64,000 nt of DNA from CBDFFW01 sp965246945 (GCA_965246945.1 CBDFFW010000001.1:1612001-1676000); one strand, 5' to 3'. Shown: positions 48,970 through 58,548, counted from the stretch's first letter. The notes: generated by a model from the sequence alone, not told the origin. A program made the numbers and translations.

Positions 48970-49635
48970 ATGAAATTTTTTTATCAAATAGTGACTGCGA
49001 ATAAACCCATTTGCATACGCAATGCAGTGCCATTTTTATTTCGCCTTAAAAAGCCTTTGAAATATTGGGATGGCAAGAAAGTGCATGTTTTTGCCGCTGG
49101 CAAAATAATGGTTATTCAACCAGATAAGGATAACGGTTTGCATACGACTGATCCCGCCTTGCATGAATTAAAAGGGAAATGGAACGGCCATTTCAATCCA
49201 CTCAATTTTTTTAGTGCCGCCCGAGCAGCCCGCCGAACCCATGCGGCAATTACTTCACAAGAAAAAATAAAACGGGTTTTTAGCAAATTAGAACAACAAT
49301 ACCATAAACTAGATGCCGAAATAATTGGCTGGGCACCATCAACCAGTCAAATGGTGATTATGCGCATTCCTGAAACCATGGCTGGCGCAACGCTTTTGCA
49401 GCCGAATTGGGGAACCAATGAAAAGCAAATCATTGATCCTGCGAAGCAGGTATTCGCAGTTGTTCTAGGTGAAAAACCAGATTGTTACGTTTTTGATATA
49501 GAGAAATTGGTAACCTGGTCTATTAAAGGAAAATCTGAATTAACAATTAAGCAAATGCTGGCGCAACTGCCCATATTGGATAGCAGTATTTTAACGCCTG
49601 TTGCGCCAAGTATGCTGCCAGTGCAGGCACCGTAA
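48970..49635 (+). CDS. Uncharacterised protein
   Basis: The 221-residue protein begins MKFFYQIVTANKPICIRNAVPFLFR and contains a basic middle (KWNGHFNPLNFFSAARAARRTHAAITSQEKIKRVFSKLEQQYHKL) and a beta-rich end. No signal peptide, membrane helix or known motif is visible. It follows leuS by about 70 bases and its end runs close to the next gene. The function is unknown. Confidence 0.55.
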   Translation: MKFFYQIVTANKPICIRNAVPFLFRLKKPLKYWDGKKVHVFAAGKIMVIQPDKDNGLHTTDPALHELKGKWNGHFNPLNFFSAARAARRTHAAITSQEKIKRVFSKLEQQYHKLDAEIIGWAPSTSQMVIMRIPETMAGATLLQPNWGTNEKQIIDPAKQVFAVVLGEKPDCYVFDIEKLVTWSIKGKSELTIKQMLAQLPILDSSILTPVAPSMLPVQAP

Positions 49636-49687
49636 AAATTTTATTTGGTCACAAACATCGCTAGAATTTTGTGCTATAATATCGTGT

Positions 49688-50659
49688 ATGGATGCAAAAC
49701 TGCCGCTGGAGCTGACCCTTGCAAATGTGGCGGCAGCGCTAGCGCGGTTGCAGCCTTATATTCGGCAAACGCCAGCTTTTGATTGGCCGTCAGCTTTTTT
49801 AGCAGATCATAATATTAGCATTTCGGTAAAGTTTGAGCTGTGGCAGATTACGCATACGTTCAAACCGCGCGGTGCGATTAATGTATTATTGAACACGCCG
49901 CCTGAACAATTGCAAAACGGCATTGTGGCGCAAAGCCGTGGTAATCACGCCATTGCGGTGGCTTATGCGGCGAAAACTTTGGGCTATCACGCCAAAGTGG
50001 TGATTCCCGAAACGGCACCTTTATTGCGCCGCCAACGGTGTGAGGCTTATGGTGCGGAAGTTGTTTTGGTGCCGGATATGCCCGCTGCCTTTGCAAAGGC
50101 GGATGAGATTATCGCGCAGGAAGTTCGTCTCCGCATTCACCCCTATGAAGGCATTTACACCAGCCAGGGCACGGCGACGATTGCTTTCGAATGGGCGCAG
50201 CAAGCGGGCAATTTCGATGCGGTAATAATTCCAATGGGTGGCGGTGGTTTGATTTCCGGCATGGCGGCGGTGTTTCAACAGTTGAATCCCAATTGCAAAA
50301 TTTACGGGATTGAAGCAGCTGGCGCACCGTTACTTTATGAAGCGCGGCAAACCAATTCACTGGTGCGCTTAAATGAACTGAACACTATCGCCGATTCCAT
50401 CGCCGTGCCGCAAACCACGCCGATTACTTTCAGTCTAATCCAAGATTATGTGGATGAGATTGTGCTGGTGAGTGATGCGGAACTCAAAACCGCTATGCGG
50501 TTGATCTGGGAAGAATGGCAATTGGCGGTTGAGCCCGCTTGCGCGGCCGCCACGGCTGGATTGCTGCAGTTAAAAGAAAAATTACGCGACCAACGCGTCG
50601 GCATTATTTTCTGCGGCAGCAATATGGATCCCGCCAATTGGCTGAGGTTAACTTTTTAG
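49688..50659 (+). CDS. Serine/threonine dehydratase-like PLP enzyme
   Basis: I start at the ATG giving MDAKLPLELTLANVAAALARL; the frame extends 29 codons upstream into the previous gene. The 323-residue protein has the PLP-Lys motif ITHTFKPRGAINVLL near residues 55-69, SRGNHAIAVAYAAKTLG, and the phosphate-binding GGGGLISGMAA. It is a fold-type II beta-elimination enzyme, like IlvA/TdcB, serine racemase or hydroxyaspartate ammonia-lyase. No regulatory ACT domain is present, so it is a catabolic or racemase type. Confidence 0.88.
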   Translation: MDAKLPLELTLANVAAALARLQPYIRQTPAFDWPSAFLADHNISISVKFELWQITHTFKPRGAINVLLNTPPEQLQNGIVAQSRGNHAIAVAYAAKTLGYHAKVVIPETAPLLRRQRCEAYGAEVVLVPDMPAAFAKADEIIAQEVRLRIHPYEGIYTSQGTATIAFEWAQQAGNFDAVIIPMGGGGLISGMAAVFQQLNPNCKIYGIEAAGAPLLYEARQTNSLVRLNELNTIADSIAVPQTTPITFSLIQDYVDEIVLVSDAELKTAMRLIWEEWQLAVEPACAAATAGLLQLKEKLRDQRVGIIFCGSNMDPANWLRLTF

Positions 50660-50717
50660 CTCCGTGTAAATTAGCTTTGTTTCTGCACAGGCATTGGTTT
50701 TAAGACGCATGCACCCA

Positions 50718-51491
50718 CTAGTCATGCCAGCGGTAAACCAAGCCGCCTACCCATTCTTTCCAAGCACTTTCGAAATGCAGCCAATTAATGGCGATATCCA
50801 GTTGATAATTAGCCAGGGGCGGATTGGCAGTTTGGTAATCACAGGCATAGGGCAATACCGGCCACCCCACCCGTTGAAATTCCGCATAAGCCCGCGGCAT
50901 ATGATAGGCCGAGGTTAACAACACCCATTGCGCCCCAGCTGCCGGCCGGATTAACTGGTAACTGTCATATGCATTTTCAGCCGTATTGCGGGATTGGGTT
51001 TCCAGCTGCAAACGCTGCGGATCACCGCCCATGGCCGCCCATAACTGGGCAAAAGCCGTTGCTTCACTGGTGGTTTGCCCCAGCAGCTGGCTGGAGCCAC
51101 CGGTAAACAGCAATTTGGCTTTTGGATAGCGGCGGCTAAGTGCCACAAAACAGCGCAAGCGGTCTGGGTGTTCACTTAACACCGGTTCATGATAGCTATT
51201 GTAAATCGCACTGCGGATCATGCCGCCCAACACGATAATCCCATCGACCTGGGCGGGCAGAGCGGCGCGCGGCACCTGGTGTTCAATAGCCTGCAACCAA
51301 TAATCGCCGATGGGCAGTAAGCCAATCATCAAGGTTACCGTAACCGCCAGCAGGCTTACAATTTGGCCAACTTTCTTGACCCGTTCAACATTTGTTAATG
51401 CCAGTAAACCGCCCAACCAGGTTAAAACCAGCAAGATATGCAATGGATTGCCGAAAACCCGCAAAATTTTAATTGTCAGAAAAAAACTCAT
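50718..51491 (-). CDS. YdcF/ElyC family membrane protein (DUF218)
   Basis: The 257-residue protein has two N-terminal membrane helices (ILLVLTWLGGLLAL; VSLLAVTVTLMIGLLPI) followed by a periplasmic DUF218 domain. The motifs are VDGIIVLGGMI, LLFTGGSSQLLGQTTSEATAF, ETQSRNTAENAYDSYQLI and VLLTSAYHMPRA. ElyC-type members affect peptidoglycan or envelope polysaccharide assembly; YdcF itself is poorly defined. It is convergent with the dehydratase gene. Confidence 0.9.
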   Translation of the reverse strand: MSFFLTIKILRVFGNPLHILLVLTWLGGLLALTNVERVKKVGQIVSLLAVTVTLMIGLLPIGDYWLQAIEHQVPRAALPAQVDGIIVLGGMIRSAIYNSYHEPVLSEHPDRLRCFVALSRRYPKAKLLFTGGSSQLLGQTTSEATAFAQLWAAMGGDPQRLQLETQSRNTAENAYDSYQLIRPAAGAQWVLLTSAYHMPRAYAEFQRVGWPVLPYACDYQTANPPLANYQLDIAINWLHFESAWKEWVGGLVYRWHD

Positions 51492-51638
51492 AATCTTTAC
51501 AAATCAGATATTTGCCAAATGGTCACGGCAAAAGATTACGAATTTTTTATGAACATTTAAAATTTTAGATAAATTCATGCCAGCTTTAATTTTTTGTTCA
51601 AACTAATGCGGTACATTAGAAATATAAGAGGCATTTCG

Positions 51639-52490
51639 ATGACAAAAAGTTATATAACCACACTTGCCGAAAAGCTTGCTGAAGCTTGGCACGAAAGCAA
51701 AATAAAAGGCGATTTAACCAAAGGCCCATGGGCTGAACTTGTTAAAATTGCTCATGCCCAAAAAGGTAAATTTGATGATCGCCTAACTGCCTATCTTGGC
51801 GATATAAATGCAAAATTAACCGACAAATTTAATGGTCAAGGTAAATCAGTAAATGTGACTAAAGTTACTGCGGTAATAGCAGCTATCTTAGCCACTCACA
51901 ATAATACAAATTTAACTGACATCGGAAATGTTGTTGCAGGACAGAGATTTGATCAAAGTGTCAAAAGCCGAACAACCAAAATGGATGCAGCATTACAAGC
52001 TAAAATTAAAGCTGAACTAAATTTAACTGCTTCAACACAACCGGAAAATTCAGGCACTGGTTTCAAAATACCTAAAAAGCCTATCGAGATAATAAAAGTC
52101 TCGTCTTTACCCGAAAGAAACATGCAACCTGGAATTCCAGCTTTACCTGATGTGGGCATGTCTTCGACACGAAGCTTACCATCAAGGCTAACATCATTAC
52201 CAACTTCGGATATGCCCTCAAGATCTTCGTCAGCTGAAATTGCAGGCCTTCCTGGAGAAGTAGGTGTTTTTGCGCAATCAGAAGTGTCACTTGCAGCTCA
52301 AAAAGTATCATTGTATCCAAAACACCCCGCTTTGGAAGATACTCGAAGAGCTGATTTTAATCAGACCAATCCGTCAGTATTTCCAAGTGGCAGAACTTGG
52401 ATTGGTGAGATTTTAGATAAACAAATATCTTTGGCACCAAAAACTCCTCAACCACAACAAGTGGCCGTTGGTCCTCACTCAAAACCATAA
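51639..52490 (+). CDS. Uncharacterised Ser/Pro-rich protein
   Basis: I start at the ATG giving MTKSYITTLAEKLAEAWHES, with AGAGG seven bases before it. The 283-residue protein has a helical first third (KLTDKFNGQGKSVNVTKVTAVIAAILATH) and a Ser/Pro/Leu-rich remainder (LPSRLTSLPTSDMPSRSSSAEIAGLPG) that looks disordered. No signal peptide is seen. Codon use is AT-leaning relative to accD downstream. I do not recognise a family. Confidence 0.55.
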   Translation: MTKSYITTLAEKLAEAWHESKIKGDLTKGPWAELVKIAHAQKGKFDDRLTAYLGDINAKLTDKFNGQGKSVNVTKVTAVIAAILATHNNTNLTDIGNVVAGQRFDQSVKSRTTKMDAALQAKIKAELNLTASTQPENSGTGFKIPKKPIEIIKVSSLPERNMQPGIPALPDVGMSSTRSLPSRLTSLPTSDMPSRSSSAEIAGLPGEVGVFAQSEVSLAAQKVSLYPKHPALEDTRRADFNQTNPSVFPSGRTWIGEILDKQISLAPKTPQPQQVAVGPHSKP

Positions 52491-52583
52491 TTCACACTGA
52501 TAGCAGCGATTATTAATTGGTTATTGTCATAGTGTGACGAAAAGTTGCGTAAATGGCGGCAGGCGGGGTAGTCTGCCGGTTAA

Positions 52584-53453
52584 ATGAACTGGATTACCAA
52601 TTTTGTCCGCCCGAAAATCCGGGCGCTGGTCGGCGCGCCGAAAAAAGACACACCGGATCATTTATGGACACGCTGCCCCAGTTGCGGCGCGATGCTGCAT
52701 CACCGCGAGCTGACCGGTAATTTAAATGTCTGCATCCATTGCGGGCACCATTTCCGCATCAATGCCAAGCAGCGACTCGCCGTACTTTTCGATAACGGCC
52801 AATATGAGTTGCTTGAATTGCCGAAAGTAGCGGTCGACCCGTTAAAATTTCGCGACCGCAAACGCTATGCCGAGCGCTTGAAAGACGCGCAAACCACCAC
52901 CAAATTGCCGGACGCCATTTTGGTAGGTGCAGGCACGATTGACGGGCAACCGGCCGTGGTTGCCGCCTTCGCGTTCGAATTCATGGGCGGTTCCATGGGC
53001 ATGGCGGTGGGTGAAGCCATTGTCACTGCCGCCGAAGCAGCCGTGAAGCGCGGTGCGGCGCTGATTACAGTACCATCATCCGGCGGGGCGCGTATGCAGG
53101 AAGGAATCTTATCGCTCATGCAAATGCCGCGTACCACAGTCGCCGTGGAAACCGTGAAAGATGCTGGCCTGCCCTATATCGTGTTGCTGACCGACCCCAC
53201 CACCGGCGGCGTGACCGCCAGTTTTGCCATGCTGGGTGATATCCACATTGCCGAACCTGGCTCCGTCATTGGTTTCGCGGGCGCGCGTGTGATTGAAGAA
53301 ACCATCCGCGCCAAACTCCCTGACGGCTTTCAACGCGCGGAATATCTCCAGGAACATGGCATGGTCGATCTGGTAGTGCCGCGTGCAGACCTGCAAACGA
53401 CGATTGGCCGGTTGTTGAGATGCTTTAATGGCAATACTGCCAAAGCTGCTTAA
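52584..53453 (+). CDS. accD: Acetyl-CoA carboxylase carboxyltransferase beta subunit
   Basis: AccD with AccA transfers CO2 from biotin to acetyl-CoA. The 289-residue protein has the N-terminal zinc ribbon WTRCPSCGAMLHHRELTGNLNVCIHCGHHFR. The crotonase-like core follows, with AFEFMGGSMGMAVGEAI and TVPSSGGARMQEGILSLMQM (oxyanion site). IVLLTDPTTGGVTASFAMLGD and IGFAGARVIEETI come next. Length is normal. trpA and folC, its neighbours in many alphaproteobacteria, are absent here. Confidence 0.97.
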   Translation: MNWITNFVRPKIRALVGAPKKDTPDHLWTRCPSCGAMLHHRELTGNLNVCIHCGHHFRINAKQRLAVLFDNGQYELLELPKVAVDPLKFRDRKRYAERLKDAQTTTKLPDAILVGAGTIDGQPAVVAAFAFEFMGGSMGMAVGEAIVTAAEAAVKRGAALITVPSSGGARMQEGILSLMQMPRTTVAVETVKDAGLPYIVLLTDPTTGGVTASFAMLGDIHIAEPGSVIGFAGARVIEETIRAKLPDGFQRAEYLQEHGMVDLVVPRADLQTTIGRLLRCFNGNTAKAA

Positions 53454-53529
53454 CCGCACTTAAAAACTATTAACACTAATATGTGAAATAATTGCGGTAA
53501 GGGTGACGAGCCGTTATAGCTAAGGCCAG

Positions 53530-54999
53530 ATGTTTCCGCCTGCTGATCCCACCACAGATCAAGACGATAAATTCCATGAAGAATGTGGGGTGTTTGCTGT
53601 GTGGCGGCACCCAGATGCGGCAGCGTTGACCGCATTGGGGCTGCATGCATTGCAGCACCGGGGGCAAGAAGCGTGCGGGATTATTACGCATGACCCCGCC
53701 AATCATTTACGTAAATTCCACATGCATCGTGCACTTGGCCTGGTCGGCGACAATTTCAATAAACCCAATGTGATTGCCACCCTGCCCGGCACATCTGCCA
53801 TCGGTCATAACCGTTATGCCACCACGGGCGAAACCGCCTTGCGCAATGTGCAGCCGCTTTATGCCGATTTTGATTTTGGCGGCTTCGCACTCGCCCATAA
53901 CGGCAATCTGACCAATGCGCTGACTTTGCGCAAAGAATTGGTGCAAGCCGGTGCCTTATTTCAATCCTCCAGCGATACTGAAACGATTATTCAATTGATG
54001 GCGCGCAGCAAGGGCGAAGTGCCAGAGCGGTTGATTGCCGCATTGCAGGGCGTGCAAGGTGCATATTCGATTGTCGCGTTGCATGCCGGCGGCATTATCG
54101 GCGTGCGCGATCCCAACGGCGTGCGGCCGCTGGTGTTGGGCATGTTAAACGATACCTATATTATGGCATCCGAAACCTGCGCGCTCGATATCGTGGGCGC
54201 GACCTATCTACGTGATATTGAACCCGGCGAAATGGTCACTATTAGCGAAGCTGGTTTGCAAAGCTTCAAACCTTTCCGTCCGCGCGCCAGCCGGTTTTGT
54301 ATTTTCGAATATGTTTATTTCGCGCGACCCGATACGCAGCTGGAAGGGCAATCGGTTTATAACACCCGCAAACAAATCGGCGTCGTGCTCGCCGCCGAAG
54401 CGCCGGTGGATGCGGATGTGATTGTACCCGTGCCGGATAGCGGCGTGCCGGCCGCTTTAGGCTTTGCACAGGCCGCCGGTATTCCCTTTGAATATGGCAT
54501 TATTCGCAACCATTATGTCGGCCGCACTTTTATCGAACCCACCTCGCAAATCCGCCATTTGGGCGTGAAATTGAAGCACAATGCCAATCCGATTATCATT
54601 AATGGAAAGCGCGTGGTGCTGGTGGATGACAGCATTGTACGCGGCACCACCAGCCGCAAAATTGTCGATATGGTGCGCGCCGCTGGCGCCACCGAAGTGC
54701 ATATGCGCATCACCGCCCCGCCGATCAAGCATAGCTGTTACTACGGCATCGACACGCCGGAAGAATTTGACTTGCTCGCCCATAAAATGAGCGTGGCGGA
54801 GATGACGGAATATCTGAATTTAGATAGCCTAGCCTTTATTTCCTTAGACGGCCTGCACCGCGCCGTCACCGGTGTGCGGCGCGATATCGTCACCATGCGC
54901 CATTGCGATGCGTGCTTCAGCGGCGATTACGCCATCCCCCTGGTCGACCGCGATGTAACGAATGCCAGCGAAACGCAGTTGCGCGCTGCGCATGGGTAA
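53530..54999 (+). CDS. purF: Amidophosphoribosyltransferase
   Basis: PurF makes phosphoribosylamine from PRPP and glutamine, the first step of purine synthesis. The 489-residue protein has a short propeptide before the nucleophile C19 (KFHEECGVFAVWRH). The glutaminase domain includes LHALQHRGQEACGI, GHNRYATTG and SSDTETIIQLMAR. The PRTase domain carries VVLVDDSIVRGTTSRKIVDMVRAAGA and a Cys-rich end (RHCDACFSGDYAIP). In the usual set, four Cys bind an iron-sulfur cluster. Confidence 0.97.
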   Translation: MFPPADPTTDQDDKFHEECGVFAVWRHPDAAALTALGLHALQHRGQEACGIITHDPANHLRKFHMHRALGLVGDNFNKPNVIATLPGTSAIGHNRYATTGETALRNVQPLYADFDFGGFALAHNGNLTNALTLRKELVQAGALFQSSSDTETIIQLMARSKGEVPERLIAALQGVQGAYSIVALHAGGIIGVRDPNGVRPLVLGMLNDTYIMASETCALDIVGATYLRDIEPGEMVTISEAGLQSFKPFRPRASRFCIFEYVYFARPDTQLEGQSVYNTRKQIGVVLAAEAPVDADVIVPVPDSGVPAALGFAQAAGIPFEYGIIRNHYVGRTFIEPTSQIRHLGVKLKHNANPIIINGKRVVLVDDSIVRGTTSRKIVDMVRAAGATEVHMRITAPPIKHSCYYGIDTPEEFDLLAHKMSVAEMTEYLNLDSLAFISLDGLHRAVTGVRRDIVTMRHCDACFSGDYAIPLVDRDVTNASETQLRAAHG

Positions 55000-55009
55000 A
55001 AGATATAAA

Positions 55010-56170
55010 ATGCCTTTTAATTTTAATGAAACCGATCTAATTGGTACGCCTTTCACATTAGGTCAACTTTATGAAGCTCAGCATATCCTAGAATATCATT
55101 TAAATGAAGTTGGCCCTGAATGGTTAAAATATCCTACAGGAGTAGTTGGTGATTATTGGAGAAAAGGAGGCACCGAGGCCATCTGCTTTTTCATCGGAAT
55201 ATCGTTACAGTTAAAAACTTTATTAAAAAAAACTTCAGATGATACAAGATATTTAATTAATGAAAAATTACTCAATTTATTTAAGCAAAGAAAAAATAAT
55301 CAGTTTTATGAAGCTCACATAGAATGGTCCGTATTAGATATGATTGCTTTAAGAGCTATATCAATTGATATTGAACCTTTAAGTTTTGGCCCAGATTGTC
55401 GTGTATGCACACCATTTGGAAATTATTTTGCAGAGATAACAGTATGTACCCCAAAAAAATTTATCTTACTAAATAACTCTTCCAAAATTTTAATAGACAG
55501 TTTTGTAGACCAAGCTAATAAAACTTTGTTTAATTCAGAAATTTTTCGTGAAATTCAGGTTACAAAATTAGGTATTTCTCAATTAATTAGTTTAAAATAT
55601 AACGATGTAAAAAATATCCTTTATCAAGTTACTTTTAATTCTACAGGTGAAATTAAAATTCCTGTAACTGACAGGACGGTTCATATTTTTTGGAATTCAG
55701 TGACTAGTTTGAAAAAAAAATTATTTTATTGGCCTGATTCCATATTATCTTCGTCACATCATATTAAAGCGTTACAACCTCCCTTTATTTCAGAGACAAA
55801 AAAATACATTCCATTAATAGCTGTTTACACAAGTTTAGAGATTGAGCAATATTCAAACGAAATAATTAAAGCTTTATATAAAAAATTTAAAGATAAGAAA
55901 TATCAACGCCAAAGTAATGAACCTTTTTACTTGATAATGCATATGAATATTGGCAACCAAGTTAATCCTGAAGTAATTCTGAATTTGATAGACCGAAGAA
56001 TTTGGCCCAATCCGACATATGATTGGATTAGTGGTATTGGACTTTATTTTCCTTCTTTTGCTTCCGAAGCCTACAAAGCACCTCCTATAATGTTTCACTC
56101 TAATAACTTTAATGCAAAACATCCTATACCTCCTGGCTGTATAGAATATTTTAATAATATGCATAATTAA
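55010..56170 (+). CDS. Uncharacterised protein, strikingly AT-rich gene
   Basis: I start at the ATG giving MPFNFNETDLIGTPFTLGQLYEAQHILEYHL; an ATG six codons earlier overlaps the purF stop region and is also open. The 386-residue protein is Lys/Ile/Asn-rich, without a signal peptide or membrane helix, and I recognise no motif. Codon use is dominated by A/T-ending codons (aaa, tta, att), very unlike purF immediately before it. With a tRNA gene just downstream, acquisition by transfer is plausible. It ends about 60 bases before the tRNA. Confidence 0.7.
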   Translation: MPFNFNETDLIGTPFTLGQLYEAQHILEYHLNEVGPEWLKYPTGVVGDYWRKGGTEAICFFIGISLQLKTLLKKTSDDTRYLINEKLLNLFKQRKNNQFYEAHIEWSVLDMIALRAISIDIEPLSFGPDCRVCTPFGNYFAEITVCTPKKFILLNNSSKILIDSFVDQANKTLFNSEIFREIQVTKLGISQLISLKYNDVKNILYQVTFNSTGEIKIPVTDRTVHIFWNSVTSLKKKLFYWPDSILSSSHHIKALQPPFISETKKYIPLIAVYTSLEIEQYSNEIIKALYKKFKDKKYQRQSNEPFYLIMHMNIGNQVNPEVILNLIDRRIWPNPTYDWISGIGLYFPSFASEAYKAPPIMFHSNNFNAKHPIPPGCIEYFNNMHN

Positions 56171-56231
56171 TATTATTCATTTTTCATTTAGATTTTGCAG
56201 TCATGCTTGGCATTCGGTAGATTGATATTAT

Positions 56232-56308
56232 AGGCCTGTAGCTCAGTTGGTTAGAGCGGACCGCTCATAACGGTTTGGTCGGGGGTTCAAGTCCCTCCGG
56301 GCCTACCA
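56232..56308 (+). tRNA. tRNA with CAT anticodon, probably tRNA-Ile2 (lysidine type)
   Basis: The 77-nt gene folds as a cloverleaf. The acceptor stem is AGGCCTG/CGGGCCT, followed by an encoded ACCA end; the D arm is GCTCAGTTGGTTAGAGC. The anticodon loop is CTCATAA (CAT at 56266-56268), and the T arm is GGGGGTTCAAGTCCCTC. The anticodon stem lacks the GGG/CCC triplet of initiator tRNA. The TTGGTCG and TTCAAGTCC wording resembles ileX, so tRNA-Ile(CAU modified to lysidine) is preferred over elongator Met. Confidence 0.85.
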
Positions 56309-56358
56309 TCATTTAAAATCGGTTGTTTAAGCGTTCTGCTTTTTGACGTTTCCAAATA

Positions 56359-56526
56359 TTAGGCGGCAATCCCCAGGCCGTTATCGGCGAAGGCCAATGC
56401 GGCGATACTGCTTTGAATCATGCGTGCTTTCAGCAGTGTTTCCAGACGTTCGACATCAAGATCGCCTTTGGCATCATTAATCAGCGCTTCAATTGCCGAG
56501 GTTTGGTCAAACCAAGAATTTTCCAT
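56359..56526 (-). CDS. Small 55-residue protein
   Basis: On the reverse strand, GGGAG seven bases before an ATG opens MENSWFDQTSAIEALINDAK, followed by GDLDVERLETLLKARMIQSS and IAALAFADNGLGIAA, then a TAA. The first two-thirds are helical and acidic, and the end is small and hydrophobic. The strong ribosome site supports a real gene in this 394-base gap after the tRNA. It is too short to place in a family. The remainder of the gap, 56527-56702, holds nothing else I can see. Confidence 0.6.
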   Translation of the reverse strand: MENSWFDQTSAIEALINDAKGDLDVERLETLLKARMIQSSIAALAFADNGLGIAA

Positions 56527-56702
56527 TTTTTGCTCCCGTTTAAAACTGGCGCTTGGCCATTATGGTTGGTGATGCAAAGCAGATGCCAAATAATTTCATA
56601 AATGCAGCCATTAAGTTTTCGGCAAGCTTTGCCCAACCACAGGTTGCACACTTTAAATGATACGTGTTTCCTTCATGCTAAGAATGCCGTTAAACAGTGT
56701 GA

Positions 56703-58094
56703 GTGCAAAAAATTAAACTACCTATCTGGTTGCTGGTGCTGTGTCTTGCGGCGCTATCTTTAAGCTGGCAGACCGCGCATTTAAAAACCCGCACGATTAA
56801 AGATTATGATCAATTACTGTATCTGCCGATTGCGCATGATCTAGCCACTACAGGCATATTTACCGATGGCCGGTTCACCGATTTAACCCAAAATAATGCA
56901 GGCCGTGCCGGTATGTTTATCGCCCCGCTTTATCCCGCTCTCATTGCGGGCTTAAGCAAAATGGATACTCGGCTGGCAGCCACGCTGGTCTGTTCCGCGA
57001 CCAAAAGCGATCCGGCGATTGCGGAATGCCCACTTGATTTAGGGATTTTGCGGCCGGTTCAATTAATTTTCGCAATGGTAACCTTATTGCTCCTCTGGCA
57101 AACCGTTTTTTTTATTACCAGCAGTCCTGTTGCGGCATGGAGCGGGCTGTTCATTGCCTGTTTACTATGCCGTGACTATGCCGAATTTGCCAATGTGGCG
57201 ATGACGGAGGCAATTGTTCTGCCACTGTTTGCGGCGTTTAGCTGGTCGCTGATTAAAACCATTCAACAGCAAAAATTATCGCTGGCGGCTATCACCGGCT
57301 TGCTGCTGGGTTTCAGTAGCCTCGCGCGGCCGGAATATATTTATTTGGCCGATGGTTTTGTGGCGCTGACACTTCTCGCCTTTATTTGCCGCCGCCCCAA
57401 CTATGCCAAGTTAGCGGCCATAATTGGGCTGACTGGTTTGCTGGTTACCGCGCCCTGGCTGCTGCGTAATTGGTTATTGTTTCATACGGCGGCGATGACC
57501 GAAAGCTATGCCGGTTTTAATCTGGCCCAGCGCGTGACCTATGAAATGATGACCTGGCGTGAATGGTGCGCTGGCTGGCTGTTTTATCTGCCGGATTTTG
57601 GCGACCGGCTGGCGCATTGGTTGTTCAATCCAGCCGATTTCACGCGGCTGGATTATGACGGGCGGCCGGATACATTTTATCAAATTGGGTTTAAAATTAC
57701 CGCGCCGGAAAGTTTGGCGGCTGCTGGCGGCGCAGCGCACCAAGTTGGTTATTTGCTTCGCCATTATGCCCTGCCGGATCCGGTGAAATATTTGGCGGTA
57801 ACGCTGCTGCTCAGCTGGCGCGGGTTATGGATTGGGAAATATTTCAGTTTATTAACCGCCCCTTTTCTTTTGTGGTTTGGCGTGCGCAGTATTAATCGCA
57901 AAGATGCAGCAGCATTGGCCTTGTTAATCCCACCCTTGCTGTTATTAGGCTTGCATGGTGCAGTCTCCAATAATATGCCGCGTTATAATCTGATCCTGGT
58001 GCCTGCGCTGGCTACTGCCATCGGTGCTTTGCTCGGGCCATGGTTGCAAAAGCTATGGCAAAACCGGCGTAACCGTTCTAAATTAACACCATGA
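56703..58094 (+). CDS. Glycosyltransferase 39-like integral membrane protein
   Basis: The 463-residue protein starts at GTG and has about ten membrane helices (for example LPIWLLVLCLAALSLSW and LIFAMVTLLLLWQTVFFI). Near the N-terminus, KDYDQLLYLPIAHDLATTG places an acidic residue after the first helix, as in GT39/ArnT-like (PMT) enzymes that use polyprenyl-phosphate sugars. A large loop with NPADFTRLDYDGRPDTFYQ follows mid-chain. The acceptor is unknown. Its stop overlaps the dps start (ATGA). Confidence 0.75.
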   Translation: MQKIKLPIWLLVLCLAALSLSWQTAHLKTRTIKDYDQLLYLPIAHDLATTGIFTDGRFTDLTQNNAGRAGMFIAPLYPALIAGLSKMDTRLAATLVCSATKSDPAIAECPLDLGILRPVQLIFAMVTLLLLWQTVFFITSSPVAAWSGLFIACLLCRDYAEFANVAMTEAIVLPLFAAFSWSLIKTIQQQKLSLAAITGLLLGFSSLARPEYIYLADGFVALTLLAFICRRPNYAKLAAIIGLTGLLVTAPWLLRNWLLFHTAAMTESYAGFNLAQRVTYEMMTWREWCAGWLFYLPDFGDRLAHWLFNPADFTRLDYDGRPDTFYQIGFKITAPESLAAAGGAAHQVGYLLRHYALPDPVKYLAVTLLLSWRGLWIGKYFSLLTAPFLLWFGVRSINRKDAAALALLIPPLLLLGLHGAVSNNMPRYNLILVPALATAIGALLGPWLQKLWQNRRNRSKLTP

Positions 58095-58540
58095 TCGCTG
58101 ACCCGCAAATTTCGAATATCCTGGCCCAATTATTGGCCGATACCTATGTGCTGCAGATTAAAACGCAGAATTATCACTGGAATGTGCAGGGTGTGGATTT
58201 TGCTGGCCACCACGCGTTTTTTGAACAGCAATATACCGAATTGCAAGCAGCGGTCGATGAAATTGCTGAACGGCTGCGCATGATTGGCAGCCCTGCCCCG
58301 GGCAGTATGCAGCAGTTTTTAAACTTAAAGCGTTTGCCGGAAGCCGATGGCAATGCCCGCGATGCGCAATCGATGATGGGTTTGCTGTTTATCGATCATT
58401 CAACCCTGATCGAATTTTTGCGCGCGGCGATCAAAACGTTTGAAGAAAAGAACGATCCGGGCACGGTTGATTTATTCACCGTGCGCCTCCGCGCCCATGA
58501 AAAATTCGCCTGGATGCTGCATGCAAGTATTAATCCGTAA
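58091..58540 (+). CDS. dps: Dps/ferritin-like DNA-protection protein
   Basis: The 149-residue protein forms 12-mer iron-storage shells that protect DNA from oxidation. The ferroxidase residues are in NYHWNVQGVDFAGHHAFFEQQYTELQAAVDEIAERLRMIG (His, then Asp/Glu). The Lys-rich N-terminal DNA-binding tail of E. coli Dps is absent: the protein starts MIADPQISNILAQLL, so DNA binding is uncertain. It is coupled to the upstream gene by a four-base overlap. Confidence 0.93.
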   Translation: MIADPQISNILAQLLADTYVLQIKTQNYHWNVQGVDFAGHHAFFEQQYTELQAAVDEIAERLRMIGSPAPGSMQQFLNLKRLPEADGNARDAQSMMGLLFIDHSTLIEFLRAAIKTFEEKNDPGTVDLFTVRLRAHEKFAWMLHASINP

Positions 58541-58548
58541 AACTTAAA

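Noticed and set aside
56232..56308. Initiator tRNA-fMet
   Set aside because: The anticodon is CAT but the anticodon stem lacks the three G-C pairs, and the acceptor stem begins with an A-T pair; an elongator or lysidine-type isoleucine tRNA fits better.
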